The translations under genes were made by a program, and so were the position numbers. The notes beneath the pieces were generated by a model, which was not told the origin of the DNA, did not search any database, and saw only the letters and a list, made by a program, of their open reading frames with translations. Shown piece after piece: positions 27,770 to 36,895 of a stretch of 36,895 nucleotides of DNA; positions within the stretch are counted from its first letter, which is position 1, and every line of letters starts with the position of its first letter. Source of the DNA: Pelagibacteraceae bacterium AG-426-P20 (GTDB taxonomy: Bacteria; Pseudomonadota; Alphaproteobacteria; Pelagibacterales; Pelagibacteraceae); assembly GCA_003210015.1 (NCBI GenBank), contig QCNX01000007.1:1-36895 (forward strand), in the 5' to 3' direction.

Positions 27770-27785
27770 GTTTCCACGTGAAACT
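27770..27785. other. parS-like palindrome
   Basis: GTTTCCACGTGAAACT matches the ParB-binding consensus TGTTNCACGTGAAACA at 13 of 16 positions, counting N. The mismatches are the first two bases and the last. It spans the end of rnhB and the start of the ccrM upstream gap. It could also be a chance CACGTG palindrome or a regulator site. Confidence 0.35.
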
Positions 27786-28345
27786 TAAACAATCTTATTT
27801 ATTGGTGAAAAAGTTTTTCTGTGGTGAATAGTAATTCCTAAACTTTTAATTGCTTTGAGGTGTTTTTTAGTTCCATAACCAAAGTTTTTATCCCAATGAT
27901 ATCCTTTATTCTTCTTAGCTAGCGCGGTAATAAATTTATCCCTAGCAACTTTAGCAATTATGGATGCTGCAGATATTGAAGGAATGGTTTGATCTCCATT
28001 GACTACTGCCTTTAAATTAAAATCCTTTAAAATTGGAAGTTTATTTCCATCAATATATACATGTGATGGTTTTTTTTTAAGTTTTTTAATAGCTCTTTTC
28101 ATTGCAAGCAAACTTGCTTTCAAGATATTAATTTTTTCAATTTCATTTACCGATGCTTTCCCAATGGCCCATATAGAGTTCTTTTTTATATAATCAGACA
28201 ATGATTTTCTTTTATTTTTAACAATAGTTTTGGAGTCTTTTAATAACTTTTTATTTATTGATTTATTTAGAATTACAGCAGCAGCATAAACTGGACCAAT
28301 TAAACTTCCTCTACCAACTTCGTCAACTCCAGCAATAATTTTCAT
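27785..28345 (-). CDS. rnhB: Ribonuclease HII
   Basis: A 186-residue enzyme that removes single ribonucleotides and RNA from DNA. The catalytic D8 and E9 lie in GVDEVGRGSLIGP, another acidic residue in YIDGNKLP, and the SAASIIAKVARD helix is typical of type 2 RNase H. It overlaps the uracil-DNA glycosylase stop by one base (TAATG) and precedes ccrM, the conserved alphaproteobacterial order. Confidence 0.95.
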   Translation of the reverse strand: MKIIAGVDEVGRGSLIGPVYAAAVILNKSINKKLLKDSKTIVKNKRKSLSDYIKKNSIWAIGKASVNEIEKINILKASLLAMKRAIKKLKKKPSHVYIDGNKLPILKDFNLKAVVNGDQTIPSISAASIIAKVARDKFITALAKKNKGYHWDKNFGYGTKKHLKAIKSLGITIHHRKTFSPINKIV

Positions 28346-29061
28346 TAAATTTGTATTTTTAAATCTGTAATTCTCTGTTTAATCTTTTTTAAATCTTCCC
28401 AAGAAAATTTTTTATTTTCAGGAAATCTAATTAAATAAGATGGATTAAATGTTACCATTAATGAATAAGTCTTATTTTTTAAAATGATTTCTTTCCATTT
28501 TCCTCTTTCATTAGAAATTCTTTTATTAGATGAGATAACTGATTCCATGGCAGTACTTCCAAATAAAATTATAATTTTTGGATCTATAATTGATATATGC
28601 TCTTTTAAAAAAACAGAATATCTTTTTATTTCTTGAGATGTTGGCTTCCTGTCTTCAGGAGGTCTAAAATTAATTGCATAACTAGAGTAAACATTCTCTT
28701 TTTTTATATTAATGGCCAATAACATCCTTTCCAATAGTGCCCCATGTTCACCCTGAAAAGTTTTGTTGGTTTCTTCTTCTTCTTTTCCTGGCGCCTCACC
28801 GATAATCATTATTGGGCTATCGTAGTTACCATCTCCTAAAATCAAGTTTTTTGAATTATCTTTTAAATTACACTTTTGAAGTGAATTTATTAATTTTTTA
28901 AGTTCATTAATTTGGTAAATTTTATCAAGATTATTTTGTTTAATATGTGTTTGATTAGATCTAAATCTATTTATTGGTTTTTTACTAAAAATAAAATTCG
29001 GCTCTATTGAATTTATTAATTCATTTTTATATGACATACTCTGTCTAGATTTTTTACCCAT
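28345..29061 (-). CDS. Uracil-DNA glycosylase, family 4/5-like
   Basis: A 238-residue protein with motif A GEAPGKEEEE (89-98), FQGEHGALLERML and FRPPEDRKPT (132-141), the order seen in family 4/5 enzymes. These remove uracil from DNA. Family-4 enzymes bind an iron-sulfur cluster through four cysteines; here only C64 is left, with F132 and V150 near the other usual positions, so the cluster is probably absent. The motif B HP(S/A) is NPSYL (N206), a His to Asn change. The start is ATG 29061, with an in-frame ATG at 29037 also possible. It is divergent from the TPR gene with only nine bases between. Confidence 0.85.
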   Translation of the reverse strand: MGKKSRQSMSYKNELINSIEPNFIFSKKPINRFRSNQTHIKQNNLDKIYQINELKKLINSLQKCNLKDNSKNLILGDGNYDSPIMIIGEAPGKEEEETNKTFQGEHGALLERMLLAINIKKENVYSSYAINFRPPEDRKPTSQEIKRYSVFLKEHISIIDPKIIILFGSTAMESVISSNKRISNERGKWKEIILKNKTYSLMVTFNPSYLIRFPENKKFSWEDLKKIKQRITDLKIQI

Positions 29062-29070
29062 TTTATATTT

Positions 29071-30756
29071 ATGTTAAACAAAAAATTAATTATTATTTTT
29101 ATTATATCTTTATTGTATCAGAGCCCTTTATTTTCTAAAAGTGTTAGTTTTGATGAAATTAATTCAAAGAATTTGTCGAATTATTTTTCGGGCATAGTTG
29201 CATTTGAGAATAAAGATAATTCAGAAGCTTTAAGTTATTTTAACTCTTCAAAAATATTAATTAATCAACACGATCCATACTTGAAAAAATTTATTATGTC
29301 GCTTGTATTAGAAGACAAAGTGGCTCAAGCAATTAGTTTTATAAAATTGAACAATAAAAAAAGTAATTCGAATTTTTTTGAAGCTTATATTTTATTAGCT
29401 TTAGATAATTTAAAAAAAAAAAATATTAATAAAACTTTAGAAATTTTAGCAAATATTCCTGAAATTTTAAAAGAAGATAGATTTAACTTCATTATTCTTA
29501 ATTCTCTTAAGCAATATGCACAAGTATTTAAAAATAAAAAAATTCAACAAGGAAATCAAAAATTTGGAAATTTATCATTCATATCAGAAACTTTTCAGAG
29601 ATGTTATTTAGGCGATAGTAAAACTGATTCTTACTTTTCAAATTTAATTAATAATGGTGAAGCAGATTATTCTAGATATATCTTTTTTTATTTAACCTAT
29701 TTAATTGAAGATAAAAGAATAGATGAAGCTAAATTAATAACAGATGAATTAGATTATATTAATACTACTTTATTATTATCTCAGGGAAAAAGTTGGATTG
29801 AAAGCAAAAAGTTTTCAAAATTTGGAAAATTTTTTTCCTGTAAAAATCAAGATGATGTAATAGGTGAGTTTTTATTTTTGATATCTAATTTGTATTCATC
29901 ACAAAATAAGTTTGAGCAATCAAATTTTTATTTAAATTTATCGAATTATTTGAATCCAAAATTTGTATTTAATTTATCTTTAGTAGCTGAAAATTTATAT
30001 CTTAATGGAAACTATGAAAAATCTAAAATTATTCTAAAAAATTTTAATAAAGATCAAGATTTTTATTATTGGTTTAGATTAAAAAAAGAGGCTCATATTA
30101 TTTCTAAAACAAGAAATAATAAAGAAGCATTAAATTTTATAACTTCAAAATTTGAAAAGATTAAAAGTCCAAATAACAAATTTATATTTGATATGGCAAA
30201 TTTTTATAAAAATACAAAAGAATATGACAATGCAATAAAATATTATTCACAAGTTATAAAATCAATAAACAAAGACACTGAAGTAAAATCAGATTTATTA
30301 TATCGAAGAGGGGGTAGCTACGAAAGGTTGAAGGATTATGAAAATGCAGACAAAGATTTGTTACACTCCCTGCGAATAAATCCTGAAGATGCTTATGTAT
30401 TAAACTATCTAGCCTATTCGTGGTTAGAAAGAGATTATAAAATTAATGAAGCAATTAAAATGTTAGAGAAAGCTTACTCGAGTAAAAGTGATGATCCTTA
30501 TATAATAGACTCAATAGGATGGGCCTATTATTTGATAAATGATTTTGTAAAAGCAGAAATATTTTTAAAAAGAGCTGTTGAATTAATGCCAGATGATCCA
30601 ATAGTAAATGATCATTATGGTGATATTTTGTGGCAATTAGATAGGAAAATTCAAGCAAGATATTTTTGGTCAATGGTATTAGAGATGGAAGATGCAGAGC
30701 AGAGTCTTATTGAAAAAATTATTAATAAATTAATTGAAGGACCTCAAAAATCTTAA
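29071..30756 (+). CDS. Tetratricopeptide-repeat protein, exported or membrane-anchored
   Basis: A 561-residue protein starting with a hydrophobic signal (about 5-22, ending SPLFS). The body is made of TPR-like helical pairs; clear repeats occur around residues 360-540 (for example LLYRRGGSYERLKDYENADKD, AYVLNYLAYSWLERDYKINEA, PYIIDSIGWAYYLINDFVKAE, PIVNDHYGDILWQLDRKIQAR). This arrangement resembles alphaproteobacterial TPR proteins encoded before ispE. It probably acts as a periplasmic scaffold; the specific partner is unknown. It overlaps ispE by one base (TAATG). A twelve-adenine run occurs in codons near base 29412. Confidence 0.82.
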   Translation: MLNKKLIIIFIISLLYQSPLFSKSVSFDEINSKNLSNYFSGIVAFENKDNSEALSYFNSSKILINQHDPYLKKFIMSLVLEDKVAQAISFIKLNNKKSNSNFFEAYILLALDNLKKKNINKTLEILANIPEILKEDRFNFIILNSLKQYAQVFKNKKIQQGNQKFGNLSFISETFQRCYLGDSKTDSYFSNLINNGEADYSRYIFFYLTYLIEDKRIDEAKLITDELDYINTTLLLSQGKSWIESKKFSKFGKFFSCKNQDDVIGEFLFLISNLYSSQNKFEQSNFYLNLSNYLNPKFVFNLSLVAENLYLNGNYEKSKIILKNFNKDQDFYYWFRLKKEAHIISKTRNNKEALNFITSKFEKIKSPNNKFIFDMANFYKNTKEYDNAIKYYSQVIKSINKDTEVKSDLLYRRGGSYERLKDYENADKDLLHSLRINPEDAYVLNYLAYSWLERDYKINEAIKMLEKAYSSKSDDPYIIDSIGWAYYLINDFVKAEIFLKRAVELMPDDPIVNDHYGDILWQLDRKIQARYFWSMVLEMEDAEQSLIEKIINKLIEGPQKS

Positions 30757-31601
30757 TGGGTTATTCAAAGATAAAATCATATGCTAAAATTAATTTAGCT
30801 TTAAATATTGTTGGCAAAAACTCCTATTTACATAAAATTGAAAGTATAATTTCGTTTTTGGATATGTATGATGAAATATCCATTAAAAGTATTAAAAATC
30901 AAAATCATCAAATTAAATTTAATGGAAAATTTTCTGCAAATATTTACTCAAAAAATACTATTTCCAAACTGTTTGAGGTAATAGATAAAAAAAAATTACT
31001 TAAAAATAAAAAGTTTAAAATTCTTATAAAAAAAAATATTCCATCAAGGGCTGGACTGGGTGGAGGATCCATGAATGCAGCAAATGTCTTAAATTTTTTA
31101 GTAAAAAAAAAGATAATCAAAGTTTCAAACAAAGAATTATTTAAAATTTGTAATGAAATTGGATCAGATGTAATTTTAGGAATGTTCTCTAATAATTTGA
31201 TTTTAAAATCAAACAATAGAATTAGAGTATTCAGGAATGAAAAAAGTATTTATACATTGGTGGTTAAGCCAAGTTTTGGATGCTCAACAGAAGATATTTA
31301 TTCTAAAGTAAGAAAATTTACAAAAGCCAAATTGAACAAACCAACAAAAAGCATGTTTAAAATGGATTTTTTAAAAAAAATGAGTAATGATTTGGAACCT
31401 ATTGTTTTAGCTAAATATCCAAAACTTAATACATTAAAAAGATTTTTAGAAAAATTATCTAAAGTAGAATTTGTTAGAATGACCGGTTCCGGTTCAGCAA
31501 TTATTGCTTATTTTAAATCAAATAAAATGTGTAAAGATGCTGAAAAAAAAGTAAAAAAACAATTTAGAAATTGCTGGTGTAAAACAGCAAAAACTATATA
31601 A
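30756..31601 (+). CDS. ispE: 4-diphosphocytidyl-2-C-methyl-D-erythritol kinase
   Basis: A 281-residue GHMP kinase of the MEP isoprenoid pathway. It has YAKINLALNIVGK at the start (active-site lysine and asparagine), the ATP loop SRAGLGGGSMNAANVL (about 96-111), the IGSDVILG segment with catalytic aspartate, and RMTGSGSAIIAYF near the end. It provides precursors used by ispH, ubiA, ctaB and crtB. It is followed after 32 bases by tRNA-Gln. Confidence 0.95.
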   Translation: MGYSKIKSYAKINLALNIVGKNSYLHKIESIISFLDMYDEISIKSIKNQNHQIKFNGKFSANIYSKNTISKLFEVIDKKKLLKNKKFKILIKKNIPSRAGLGGGSMNAANVLNFLVKKKIIKVSNKELFKICNEIGSDVILGMFSNNLILKSNNRIRVFRNEKSIYTLVVKPSFGCSTEDIYSKVRKFTKAKLNKPTKSMFKMDFLKKMSNDLEPIVLAKYPKLNTLKRFLEKLSKVEFVRMTGSGSAIIAYFKSNKMCKDAEKKVKKQFRNCWCKTAKTI

Positions 31602-31633
31602 AATGTTTTTTTTGTGTTATAGGAAAATAGTAT

Positions 31634-31707
31634 TGGGGCGTAGCCAAGCGGTAAGGCACTGGTTTTTGGTACCGGCATCCTAGGTTCGAATCCTAGCGCC
31701 CCAGCCA
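31634..31707 (+). tRNA. tRNA-Gln (anticodon TTG)
   Basis: A 74-base cloverleaf including an encoded 3' CCA. The acceptor stem is TGGGGCG/CGCCCCA with discriminator G; the anticodon stem is CTGGT/ACCGG around loop TTTTGGT, whose anticodon is TTG (UUG); the T arm is CTAGG-TTCGAAT-CCTAG. It sits between ispE and the CCA-adding enzyme gene, which starts three bases after the CCA. Confidence 0.97.
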
Positions 31708-31710
31708 TAT

Positions 31711-32985
31711 ATGATTAAACTTTTAGATAAATTCCTTAAAAGAACCCACAACCTAGATTTTACAGCCAAAGGATTTAAAGATTTATTAAAATATACTCCG
31801 ACTAAAAAAATTTTTGACTCTATAAATAAATTTTCTTCAAATAGCGAAATCAGATTTGTTGGTGGTTGTGTAAGAAAAATCCTTAATAAAGAAAATGTTG
31901 ATGATATTGATTTAGCTACAAATTTAAGTCCACCGCAAGTTTGTGAAGTTCTCAAAAAAAATAATATAAACTTTTATGAGTCTGGTATGGAACATGGCAC
32001 TATAACTGCGGTTATAGAAAATTATAGATTTGAAATAACAAGTTTAAGAGAAGATGTTAAAACAGATGGAAGGCATGCAGAGGTTAAGTTCTCAACCGAT
32101 TGGAAAAAAGATGCCTCTAGAAGAGATTTCACAATTAATTCAATATATTCAGATGTTAAAGGTAATTTATTTGATCCATTTGATGGGAAAGAGGATTTAG
32201 AAAACGGTTTAATTAAATTTATTGGAGATCCAGAACAAAGAATTAAAGAAGATTATCTGAGAATACTTCGTTATCTAAGGTTTTTTTTAAAATATTCAAA
32301 TCAAAAACATAATCCTCGAATTTTAAAAATAATAAAAAAAAACTTAGATGGTATTTTGAATTTATCTAAAGAGAGACTATTAGACGAATTGAAAAAATAC
32401 ACAAAATATAAAGTTTTAACAAAACTTTCAAAAGATAAATTATCTTTAGAACTATTTAATATAATTTTTCCAGAAATTAAAATGATTAAACATTTTACTA
32501 AACTTAATACTTTTGCTGAAAAAAGAGTCGAAGAGGCAGATTTTATATTTTTACTTTCTTTATTAATAATCGATGGAACAGATAATATAGACTATTTTAT
32601 TTACAAATTTAATATTTCAAAAAAAGATCAAAGAAGATTAAAAATAATTGATCAATTTTATAAAAAAAAAATAACAGCAACATCATTTTCAGAAAAAAAC
32701 TTAAATAAATTCTTTTATTTTTATGGAAAAGAGGCAGTAATAGATGTTTTAAGCTATAGATTATTTTTTCAAAAAAAAATTGATAAAAAACTACTTAACT
32801 TTATTAATTTATTTCAATCTAAAATTTTACCAACCATGCCAATAGGAGCAAAAGTATTAATGGAAAAATATGATATTCCTGAGGGTAAAAATTTAGGAAA
32901 TAAACTTAAGTTGATCGAAGAAGAATGGGTGAACAATAATTTTCAATTATCCTCTAAACAAATTGAAAGGATTATAAATCGTTAA
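31711..32985 (+). CDS. cca: CCA tRNA nucleotidyltransferase / poly(A) polymerase family
   Basis: A 424-residue class II nucleotidyltransferase. The active site is VGGCVRKIL followed by DDIDLATN (two metal-binding aspartates), then [17 protein letters not shown] and [13 protein letters not shown], the classical blocks A-E. It repairs or adds the tRNA 3' CCA. The gene starts three bases downstream of an already CCA-bearing tRNA-Gln, so the two may share a transcript. It converges with greA with a four-base overlap. Distinguishing CCA-adding from poly(A) activity by sequence alone is uncertain. Confidence 0.9.
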   Translation: MIKLLDKFLKRTHNLDFTAKGFKDLLKYTPTKKIFDSINKFSSNSEIRFVGGCVRKILNKENVDDIDLATNLSPPQVCEVLKKNNINFYESGMEHGTITAVIENYRFEITSLREDVKTDGRHAEVKFSTDWKKDASRRDFTINSIYSDVKGNLFDPFDGKEDLENGLIKFIGDPEQRIKEDYLRILRYLRFFLKYSNQKHNPRILKIIKKNLDGILNLSKERLLDELKKYTKYKVLTKLSKDKLSLELFNIIFPEIKMIKHFTKLNTFAEKRVEEADFIFLLSLLIIDGTDNIDYFIYKFNISKKDQRRLKIIDQFYKKKITATSFSEKNLNKFFYFYGKEAVIDVLSYRLFFQKKIDKKLLNFINLFQSKILPTMPIGAKVLMEKYDIPEGKNLGNKLKLIEEEWVNNNFQLSSKQIERIINR

Positions 32986-33458
32986 ATATACTTAACGTCT
33001 TTAATTTCAAAATTCTTAGTCCCAGCTGGTGTTTTGATTTCTACAAGATCATTTTTATTTTTACCTATAAGCCCTTTACTTATGGGTGACTGAAAATAAA
33101 TAAGTTTTTGTTTTAAGTCAGCTTCATCTTTGCCTACAATTTTATAATTTATTTTTTCACCAGTATCTAAGTTTTCAAGATAAACTGTTGAGCCAAATAT
33201 TACCTTGCCATCATTGTTTAGTTTAGTGACATCTATTATATTTGCTCTCGCAATAATATCGTTTATTTCTGTAATTCTTCCTTCGCTATGAGACTGTTCT
33301 TCTTTAGCAGCATGGTATTCTGCATTTTCTTTTAAATCTCCATGAGATCTAGCCTCAGCAATAGCAGCGATTATCTCTGGTCTTTTTTTTTCCTTTAAAA
33401 AAACTAATTCCTCTTTTAATTTTTTCAATCCATTTAATGTTATAGGTTCTTTATCCAT
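32982..33458 (-). CDS. greA: Transcription elongation factor GreA
   Basis: A 158-residue factor that rescues backtracked RNA polymerase. The N-terminal coiled coil carries the acidic tip motif [14 protein letters not shown] (44-57), and the C-terminal FKBP-like domain has [18 protein letters not shown]. The length is typical. It starts one base after hemF stop and converges with the CCA enzyme gene. Confidence 0.97.
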   Translation of the reverse strand: MDKEPITLNGLKKLKEELVFLKEKKRPEIIAAIAEARSHGDLKENAEYHAAKEEQSHSEGRITEINDIIARANIIDVTKLNNDGKVIFGSTVYLENLDTGEKINYKIVGKDEADLKQKLIYFQSPISKGLIGKNKNDLVEIKTPAGTKNFEIKDVKYI

Positions 33459-33459
33459 A

Positions 33460-34287
33460 TTATTTCCATTTTGCTAGAGGAGGAAGCGACATTAGAATTC
33501 CGTCAACATTACCTCCGGTCTGTAATCCAAATTTAGTTCCTCTATCATAAAGTAAATTAAATTCTGTGTATCTACCTCTTTTTATATATTGATTCTCTTT
33601 ATCTTTAATAGACCATTTTTTTTTTATTTTTTTTCTGATAATTTCATTAAATAACATTTGAAATGTAACACCTACATCTTTTGTAAATTTAAAATCAGTT
33701 TCAAAATTTTCTTTTTTATAATCAAAAAAAATACCACCAATACCTCTTGCTTCCTTACGATGTGGTAGATAAAAATACTCATCACACCACTTTTTATATT
33801 TTTTATAATAATTTTTATGATGTCGATTACACATATTTTTTAAAGTTTGATGAAAATTTCTTTTTTCCAAATCATCTTTTTTTGACGGTGTAATATCAAT
33901 ACCACCACCAAACCATTGGCTAGTAGTACATATATATCTAGTGTTAAAATGCATTGCTGGCATTAGCGGATTTTTCATATGCATTACTACCGATATCCCT
34001 GATGCCCAAAATCTTGGATCTTTTTGTGCTCCCAAAATGTTTTTTTGAAATTTTTTTGGAAATTTTCCATAAACTTTAGAAAAATTTACCCCAACTTTAT
34101 CGAATACCTTTCCATTTTGAAGTATTCTGTATTCACCTCCACCTTCATCTTTATAATGATTTCTTTTCCAGGTTTTAGATTTGAATTTAATTTTATTATT
34201 TTCCAAAATACTAATGTCATTACAAAATGCTTCTTGTAATAATTTAAACCAATTACTACTAAGATCTTTTTTTATTTCTAAATCCAT
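33460..34287 (-). CDS. hemF: Coproporphyrinogen III oxidase, oxygen-dependent
   Basis: About 275 residues from the ATG at 34287, which overlaps the trmL stop; an upstream ATG at 34303-34305 would add six residues. It has [12 protein letters not shown], the substrate block [29 protein letters not shown], and [20 protein letters not shown] near the end, all HemF signatures. It makes protoporphyrinogen IX for haem, using oxygen, in line with an aerobic lifestyle and the nearby cytochrome genes. Confidence 0.95.
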   Translation of the reverse strand: MDLEIKKDLSSNWFKLLQEAFCNDISILENNKIKFKSKTWKRNHYKDEGGGEYRILQNGKVFDKVGVNFSKVYGKFPKKFQKNILGAQKDPRFWASGISVVMHMKNPLMPAMHFNTRYICTTSQWFGGGIDITPSKKDDLEKRNFHQTLKNMCNRHHKNYYKKYKKWCDEYFYLPHRKEARGIGGIFFDYKKENFETDFKFTKDVGVTFQMLFNEIIRKKIKKKWSIKDKENQYIKRGRYTEFNLLYDRGTKFGLQTGGNVDGILMSLPPLAKWK

Positions 34288-34727
34288 TTTGTTTGTTTTA
34301 AACATTCAGCTAAAATTATTGCAACTGATGAAGCTAAATTTAATGAACGTTTGTTATTTTCCATAGGTATTTTTAATCTATTTTTAATTAATTTATGTAT
34401 CTCTTCTGGTACTCCGGCACTTTCACGTCCAAATAAAATTGTATCATTTTTCTTAAATTTGAAATCAGTATAAGATACTGATGCTTTAGTGGTCATCAAT
34501 ATAATTCTTTGTTTTTTTTTAGATTGAAAAAAGATATCAGCACTTTGATAAAATTTTATATCTTTCTCATTGAAATAATCCATAACAACTCTTTTGAATC
34601 TCTTGTCAGTAAGCAAAAATCCACACGGTTCAATTATTTCAAGTTTAGCTCCTAAACACGCACATGTTCTAATTATTGCAGCTGTATTTTGAGGTATATC
34701 TGGTTCAAATAATGCTATTTTTGGCAT
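34278..34727 (-). CDS. trmL: tRNA (cytidine(34)-2'-O)-methyltransferase
   Basis: A 149-residue SPOUT enzyme acting at the tRNA wobble base. It begins MPKIALFEPDIPQNTAAIIRTCACLG and has the knotted SAM site LFGRESAGVPEE and IPMENNKRSLNLASSVAIILAE. The length is typical. It is divergent from petA, with 115 bases between. It is the first gene of the trmL-hemF-greA run. Confidence 0.93.
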   Translation of the reverse strand: MPKIALFEPDIPQNTAAIIRTCACLGAKLEIIEPCGFLLTDKRFKRVVMDYFNEKDIKFYQSADIFFQSKKKQRIILMTTKASVSYTDFKFKKNDTILFGRESAGVPEEIHKLIKNRLKIPMENNKRSLNLASSVAIILAECLKQTKWI

Positions 34728-34842
34728 AGATTAGTTAAATTATGTGTCATTCTATCAGTAGTAAAATTAATATTTTATATTATATGAAATCGTATATTAA
34801 GTAGAAAAAATCGATATAAAATATATTTAATTGAAAGAACTG

Positions 34843-35352
34843 ATGGCAGAAAAAAAAACTAATAGACGAGATTTCCTATTTACAGCAACATATGCAGTCG
34901 GAGCTGTAGGAGTTGGTGCAACAGTTTGGCCTATGATAGACCAAATGAATCCAGATGCTTCAGTCAAAGCTCTTGCTAGCACAGAGGTAGATGTTAGCTC
35001 TTTAAATCCTGGCAATACTATTACTGTTCTTTGGAGAGGTAAGCCAGTTTTTATAAGAAGAAGAACTGAAGAAGAGATTGCCGAGGCTAAATCAGTTAAG
35101 ATGGAAGAATTAAAAGATCCTGAAAAAGATGAAGATAGAGCAAAAAATCCAGAATGGCTGGTAATGCTTGGAGTTTGCACGCATTTAGGATGTGTGCCTC
35201 TAAATGATAAAGGAGATTATAACGGATGGTTTTGTCCTTGCCATGGATCTCACTATGATATTTCAGGAAGAATTAGAAAAGGCCCTGCACCTACAAACAT
35301 GGAAGTTCCGAAATATGAATTTGTTAACGCTAATACTATTAAAATTGGATAA
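34843..35352 (+). CDS. petA: Ubiquinol-cytochrome c reductase iron-sulfur (Rieske) subunit
   Basis: About 169 residues from ATG 34843; a TTG at 34831 is in frame but less likely. It has a twin-arginine signal (NRRDFLF, 7-13), one helix, and the Rieske cluster ligands C112 and H114 (CTHLGCVP, disulfide C117) and C131/H134 (CPCHGSHYD, disulfide C133). It transfers electrons from ubiquinol to cytochrome c1. The 115-base gap upstream is very AT-rich and probably holds the bc1 promoter, but no clear boxes were seen. Confidence 0.96.
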   Translation: MAEKKTNRRDFLFTATYAVGAVGVGATVWPMIDQMNPDASVKALASTEVDVSSLNPGNTITVLWRGKPVFIRRRTEEEIAEAKSVKMEELKDPEKDEDRAKNPEWLVMLGVCTHLGCVPLNDKGDYNGWFCPCHGSHYDISGRIRKGPAPTNMEVPKYEFVNANTIKIG

Positions 35353-35357
35353 ATATA

Positions 35358-36617
35358 ATGAGTGATAGTGAATATACTCCTAAATCAAAATTTGGAAAAT
35401 GGTTTAATGATAGACTTCCATTATTATCTTTAGCAAGTCATCTTACAGATTATCCAACACCAAAAAATTTAAATTACTGGTGGACTTTTGGTGGAATACT
35501 AACTTTTTGTTTAATAACTCAAATCGTAACAGGACTTACTCTAGCAATGCATTATATTGCTCATGCAGATATGGCATTTGAAAGTGTTGAACATATAATG
35601 AGAGATGTAAATTATGGATGGTTAATCAGATACATTCATTCAAATGGTGCATCAATGTTTTTTTTAGCAGTTTATATTCATATTTTTAGATCTTTATTTT
35701 ATGGATCTTATAAATCTCCAAGAGAAATTATATGGATTATAGGTATTATTATTTATCTTTTGATGATGGCGGCTGCTTTTATGGGATATGTTCTTCCATG
35801 GGGTCAAATGAGTTTTTGGGGAGCTACAGTTATTACAAATTTATTTAGTGCAATTCCTTTAGTAGGTGAAGGAATCGTAACTTGGTTATGGGGTGGTTAT
35901 TCAGTTGATAACCCAACGTTAACAAGATTTTTTACTCTCCATTATTTAATTCCTTTTTTGATTTTGGGATTAGTTGTTCTTCACATCTGGGCACTTCATG
36001 TTCCCGGAAATAATAATCCCGTTGGTATTGATATTAAAAAACCTTCAAAGGATACAGTTCCGTTTCATCCTTATATAGTAATAAAAGATGGCTTTGCACT
36101 ATTGATGTTTATGATTGTTTTTGCATTTTTCATTTTTTATACTCCAAATATTTTAGGTCATGCAGATAATTACATTGAAGCTGATCCACTAGTTACGCCT
36201 GCACATATTGTGCCGGAGTGGTATTTATTGCCGTTCTATGCAATTTTAAGATCAGTTCCAGACAAACTTTTAGGAGTAGTTGCAATGTTATCTGCAATTT
36301 TAATCTTAGCAGCTTTGCCATGGCTTGATACTTCAAAAATAAGATCTGCAGTATTTAGACCTCTTTATAAGCAATTTTATTGGATACTAGTAGCCGATGT
36401 TTTAATTTTAGGTTATGTAGGAGCGATGCCTGCAGAGGGTTTGTATTTACTAATTGCTAGGATAGCTACAGCTTATTATTTTTTACATTTTCTGGTAGTT
36501 TTGCCAGTTTTAGGCCTTAAAGAAAAAACTCTTCCTGTACCATTAAGTATTACAGAGCCTGTTTTGGGTGGATTGCCAAATTTAGTAACAGCTAAAAACA
36601 AAGAAAGTTTAAAATAA
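35358..36617 (+). CDS. petB: Cytochrome b of the bc1 complex
   Basis: A 419-residue, eight-helix protein of the bacterial bc1 size. It has the N-terminal [25 protein letters not shown], the Qo-site helix [18 protein letters not shown], and [16 protein letters not shown] with the PEWY catalytic motif. The paired haem-ligand histidines are in the second and fourth helices. It starts five bases after petA and ends in tandem TAA stops just before petC. Confidence 0.98.
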   Translation: MSDSEYTPKSKFGKWFNDRLPLLSLASHLTDYPTPKNLNYWWTFGGILTFCLITQIVTGLTLAMHYIAHADMAFESVEHIMRDVNYGWLIRYIHSNGASMFFLAVYIHIFRSLFYGSYKSPREIIWIIGIIIYLLMMAAAFMGYVLPWGQMSFWGATVITNLFSAIPLVGEGIVTWLWGGYSVDNPTLTRFFTLHYLIPFLILGLVVLHIWALHVPGNNNPVGIDIKKPSKDTVPFHPYIVIKDGFALLMFMIVFAFFIFYTPNILGHADNYIEADPLVTPAHIVPEWYLLPFYAILRSVPDKLLGVVAMLSAILILAALPWLDTSKIRSAVFRPLYKQFYWILVADVLILGYVGAMPAEGLYLLIARIATAYYFLHFLVVLPVLGLKEKTLPVPLSITEPVLGGLPNLVTAKNKESLK

Positions 36618-36620
36618 TAA

Positions 36621-36895
36621 GTGAAAAATTTTTTAAAAATATTTTCTCTCATTATTTTTTTTATGGGATATTCTTTTGGTTCTTACTCTGCTGAAAAAGT
36701 TGAATATCTTAAAACTGACTGGAGTTTTAAAGGTTTATTTGGAAAGTTTGATCGGGGAGCGCTTCAAAGAGGGTATCAGGTATATACCGAGGTATGTTCT
36801 TCTTGCCATTCAATGAAATACGTAAGTTATAGAAATTTAGCAGAAAAGGGTGGACCAGAATTTACAGAGGCACAAGTAAAAGCAATAGCAGCATC
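36621..36895 (+). CDS. petC: Cytochrome c1 (partial, cut by window end)
   Basis: The frame opens with GTG at 36621, right after TAATAA, and runs to the window end (91 codons visible). The product starts with a signal peptide (MKNFLKIFSLIIFFMGYSFGS...AEK) and reads DWSFKGLFGKFDRGALQRGYQVYTEVCSSCHSM, with the CSSCH haem-c motif. It also has the YVSYRNLAEKGG segment typical of cytochrome c1. It completes the petABC operon. An in-frame ATG at 36663 would remove most of the signal peptide, so GTG is preferred. Confidence 0.93.
   Translation, partial: MKNFLKIFSLIIFFMGYSFGSYSAEKVEYLKTDWSFKGLFGKFDRGALQRGYQVYTEVCSSCHSMKYVSYRNLAEKGGPEFTEAQVKAIAA

Noticed and set aside
34827..35180. Long minus-strand frame opposite petA
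   Set aside because: Antisense to an unambiguous Rieske protein; serine-rich low-complexity translation with no recognisable domain.
36621..36670. Possible frameshift in the T-run of the petC signal peptide
   Set aside because: Anchoring on the petB stop at 36615-36617 puts GTG 36621 and ATG 36663 in the same frame; the gene is intact.

Overview
This is a very AT-rich, gene-dense bacterial window. Most gaps are shorter than 50 bases and the largest, about 118 bases, precedes ccrM, so no stretch over 300 bases lacks a gene. The gene set points to a streamlined marine alphaproteobacterium of the SAR11 (Pelagibacter-like) type. Reasons are the aa3 oxidase and bc1 complex, the split b/b' F0 ATP synthase, a CcrM-type GANTC methylase, alphaproteobacterial gene order (mutY-DUF721-dsbA-smc, rnhB-ccrM, ispH-thrB-rnhA, coxB-coxA-ctaB-ctaG-coxC-surf1), and a retinal cassette (crtI-crtB-crtY-blh). 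The taxon is inferred from gene content only.

Layout. 1-3881: a redox or detoxification cluster (haloacid dehalogenase-like HAD, a 62-residue CNRCG protein, DoxX, pirin, quinone reductase) plus a DUF2721 membrane protein and the front of ubiA. This part is structurally broken. The pirin C-terminal half opens the window on the plus strand, its N-terminal half lies on the minus strand ending near 2086, and ubiA is cut at the same point. 3899-12022: plus-strand run of rsmE, the cytochrome c oxidase operon (coxB, coxA, ctaB, a 41-residue protein, ctaG, coxC, surf1), thrC and a Prx5-type peroxiredoxin. 24473 down to 12014: fifteen consecutive minus-strand genes: DUF721, dsbA-like, smc, F0 genes atpI-B-E-F'-F, crtI-B-Y-blh, ispH, thrB, rnhA. 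24474-26599: mutY and a flavin monooxygenase. 29061 down to 26596: uracil-DNA glycosylase, rnhB, ccrM. 29071-32985: TPR protein, ispE, tRNA-Gln, CCA-adding enzyme. 34727 down to 32982: trmL, hemF, greA. 34843 to the end: petA, petB and the start of petC.

The genes form a respiratory and light-energy core: bc1 complex, terminal oxidase with its haem and copper assembly factors, the proton channel of ATP synthase, and retinal synthesis (presumably for a proteorhodopsin encoded elsewhere). IspH and IspE supply isoprenoid precursors and HemF supplies haem. DNA maintenance genes (smc, ccrM, mutY, udg, rnhA, rnhB) are interleaved.

Strongest observations: (1) the inverted or chimeric junction near 2086 that splits pirin and ubiA; (2) a sigma70-like promoter for ccrM with two GANTC sites at its core, suggesting methylation-controlled autoregulation; (3) a short SMC with no recognisable hinge; (4) F0 ATP synthase genes directly followed by the retinal cassette and ispH; (5) a parS-like CACGTG site beside ccrM. 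I did not find a convincing wholly new multi-gene system.
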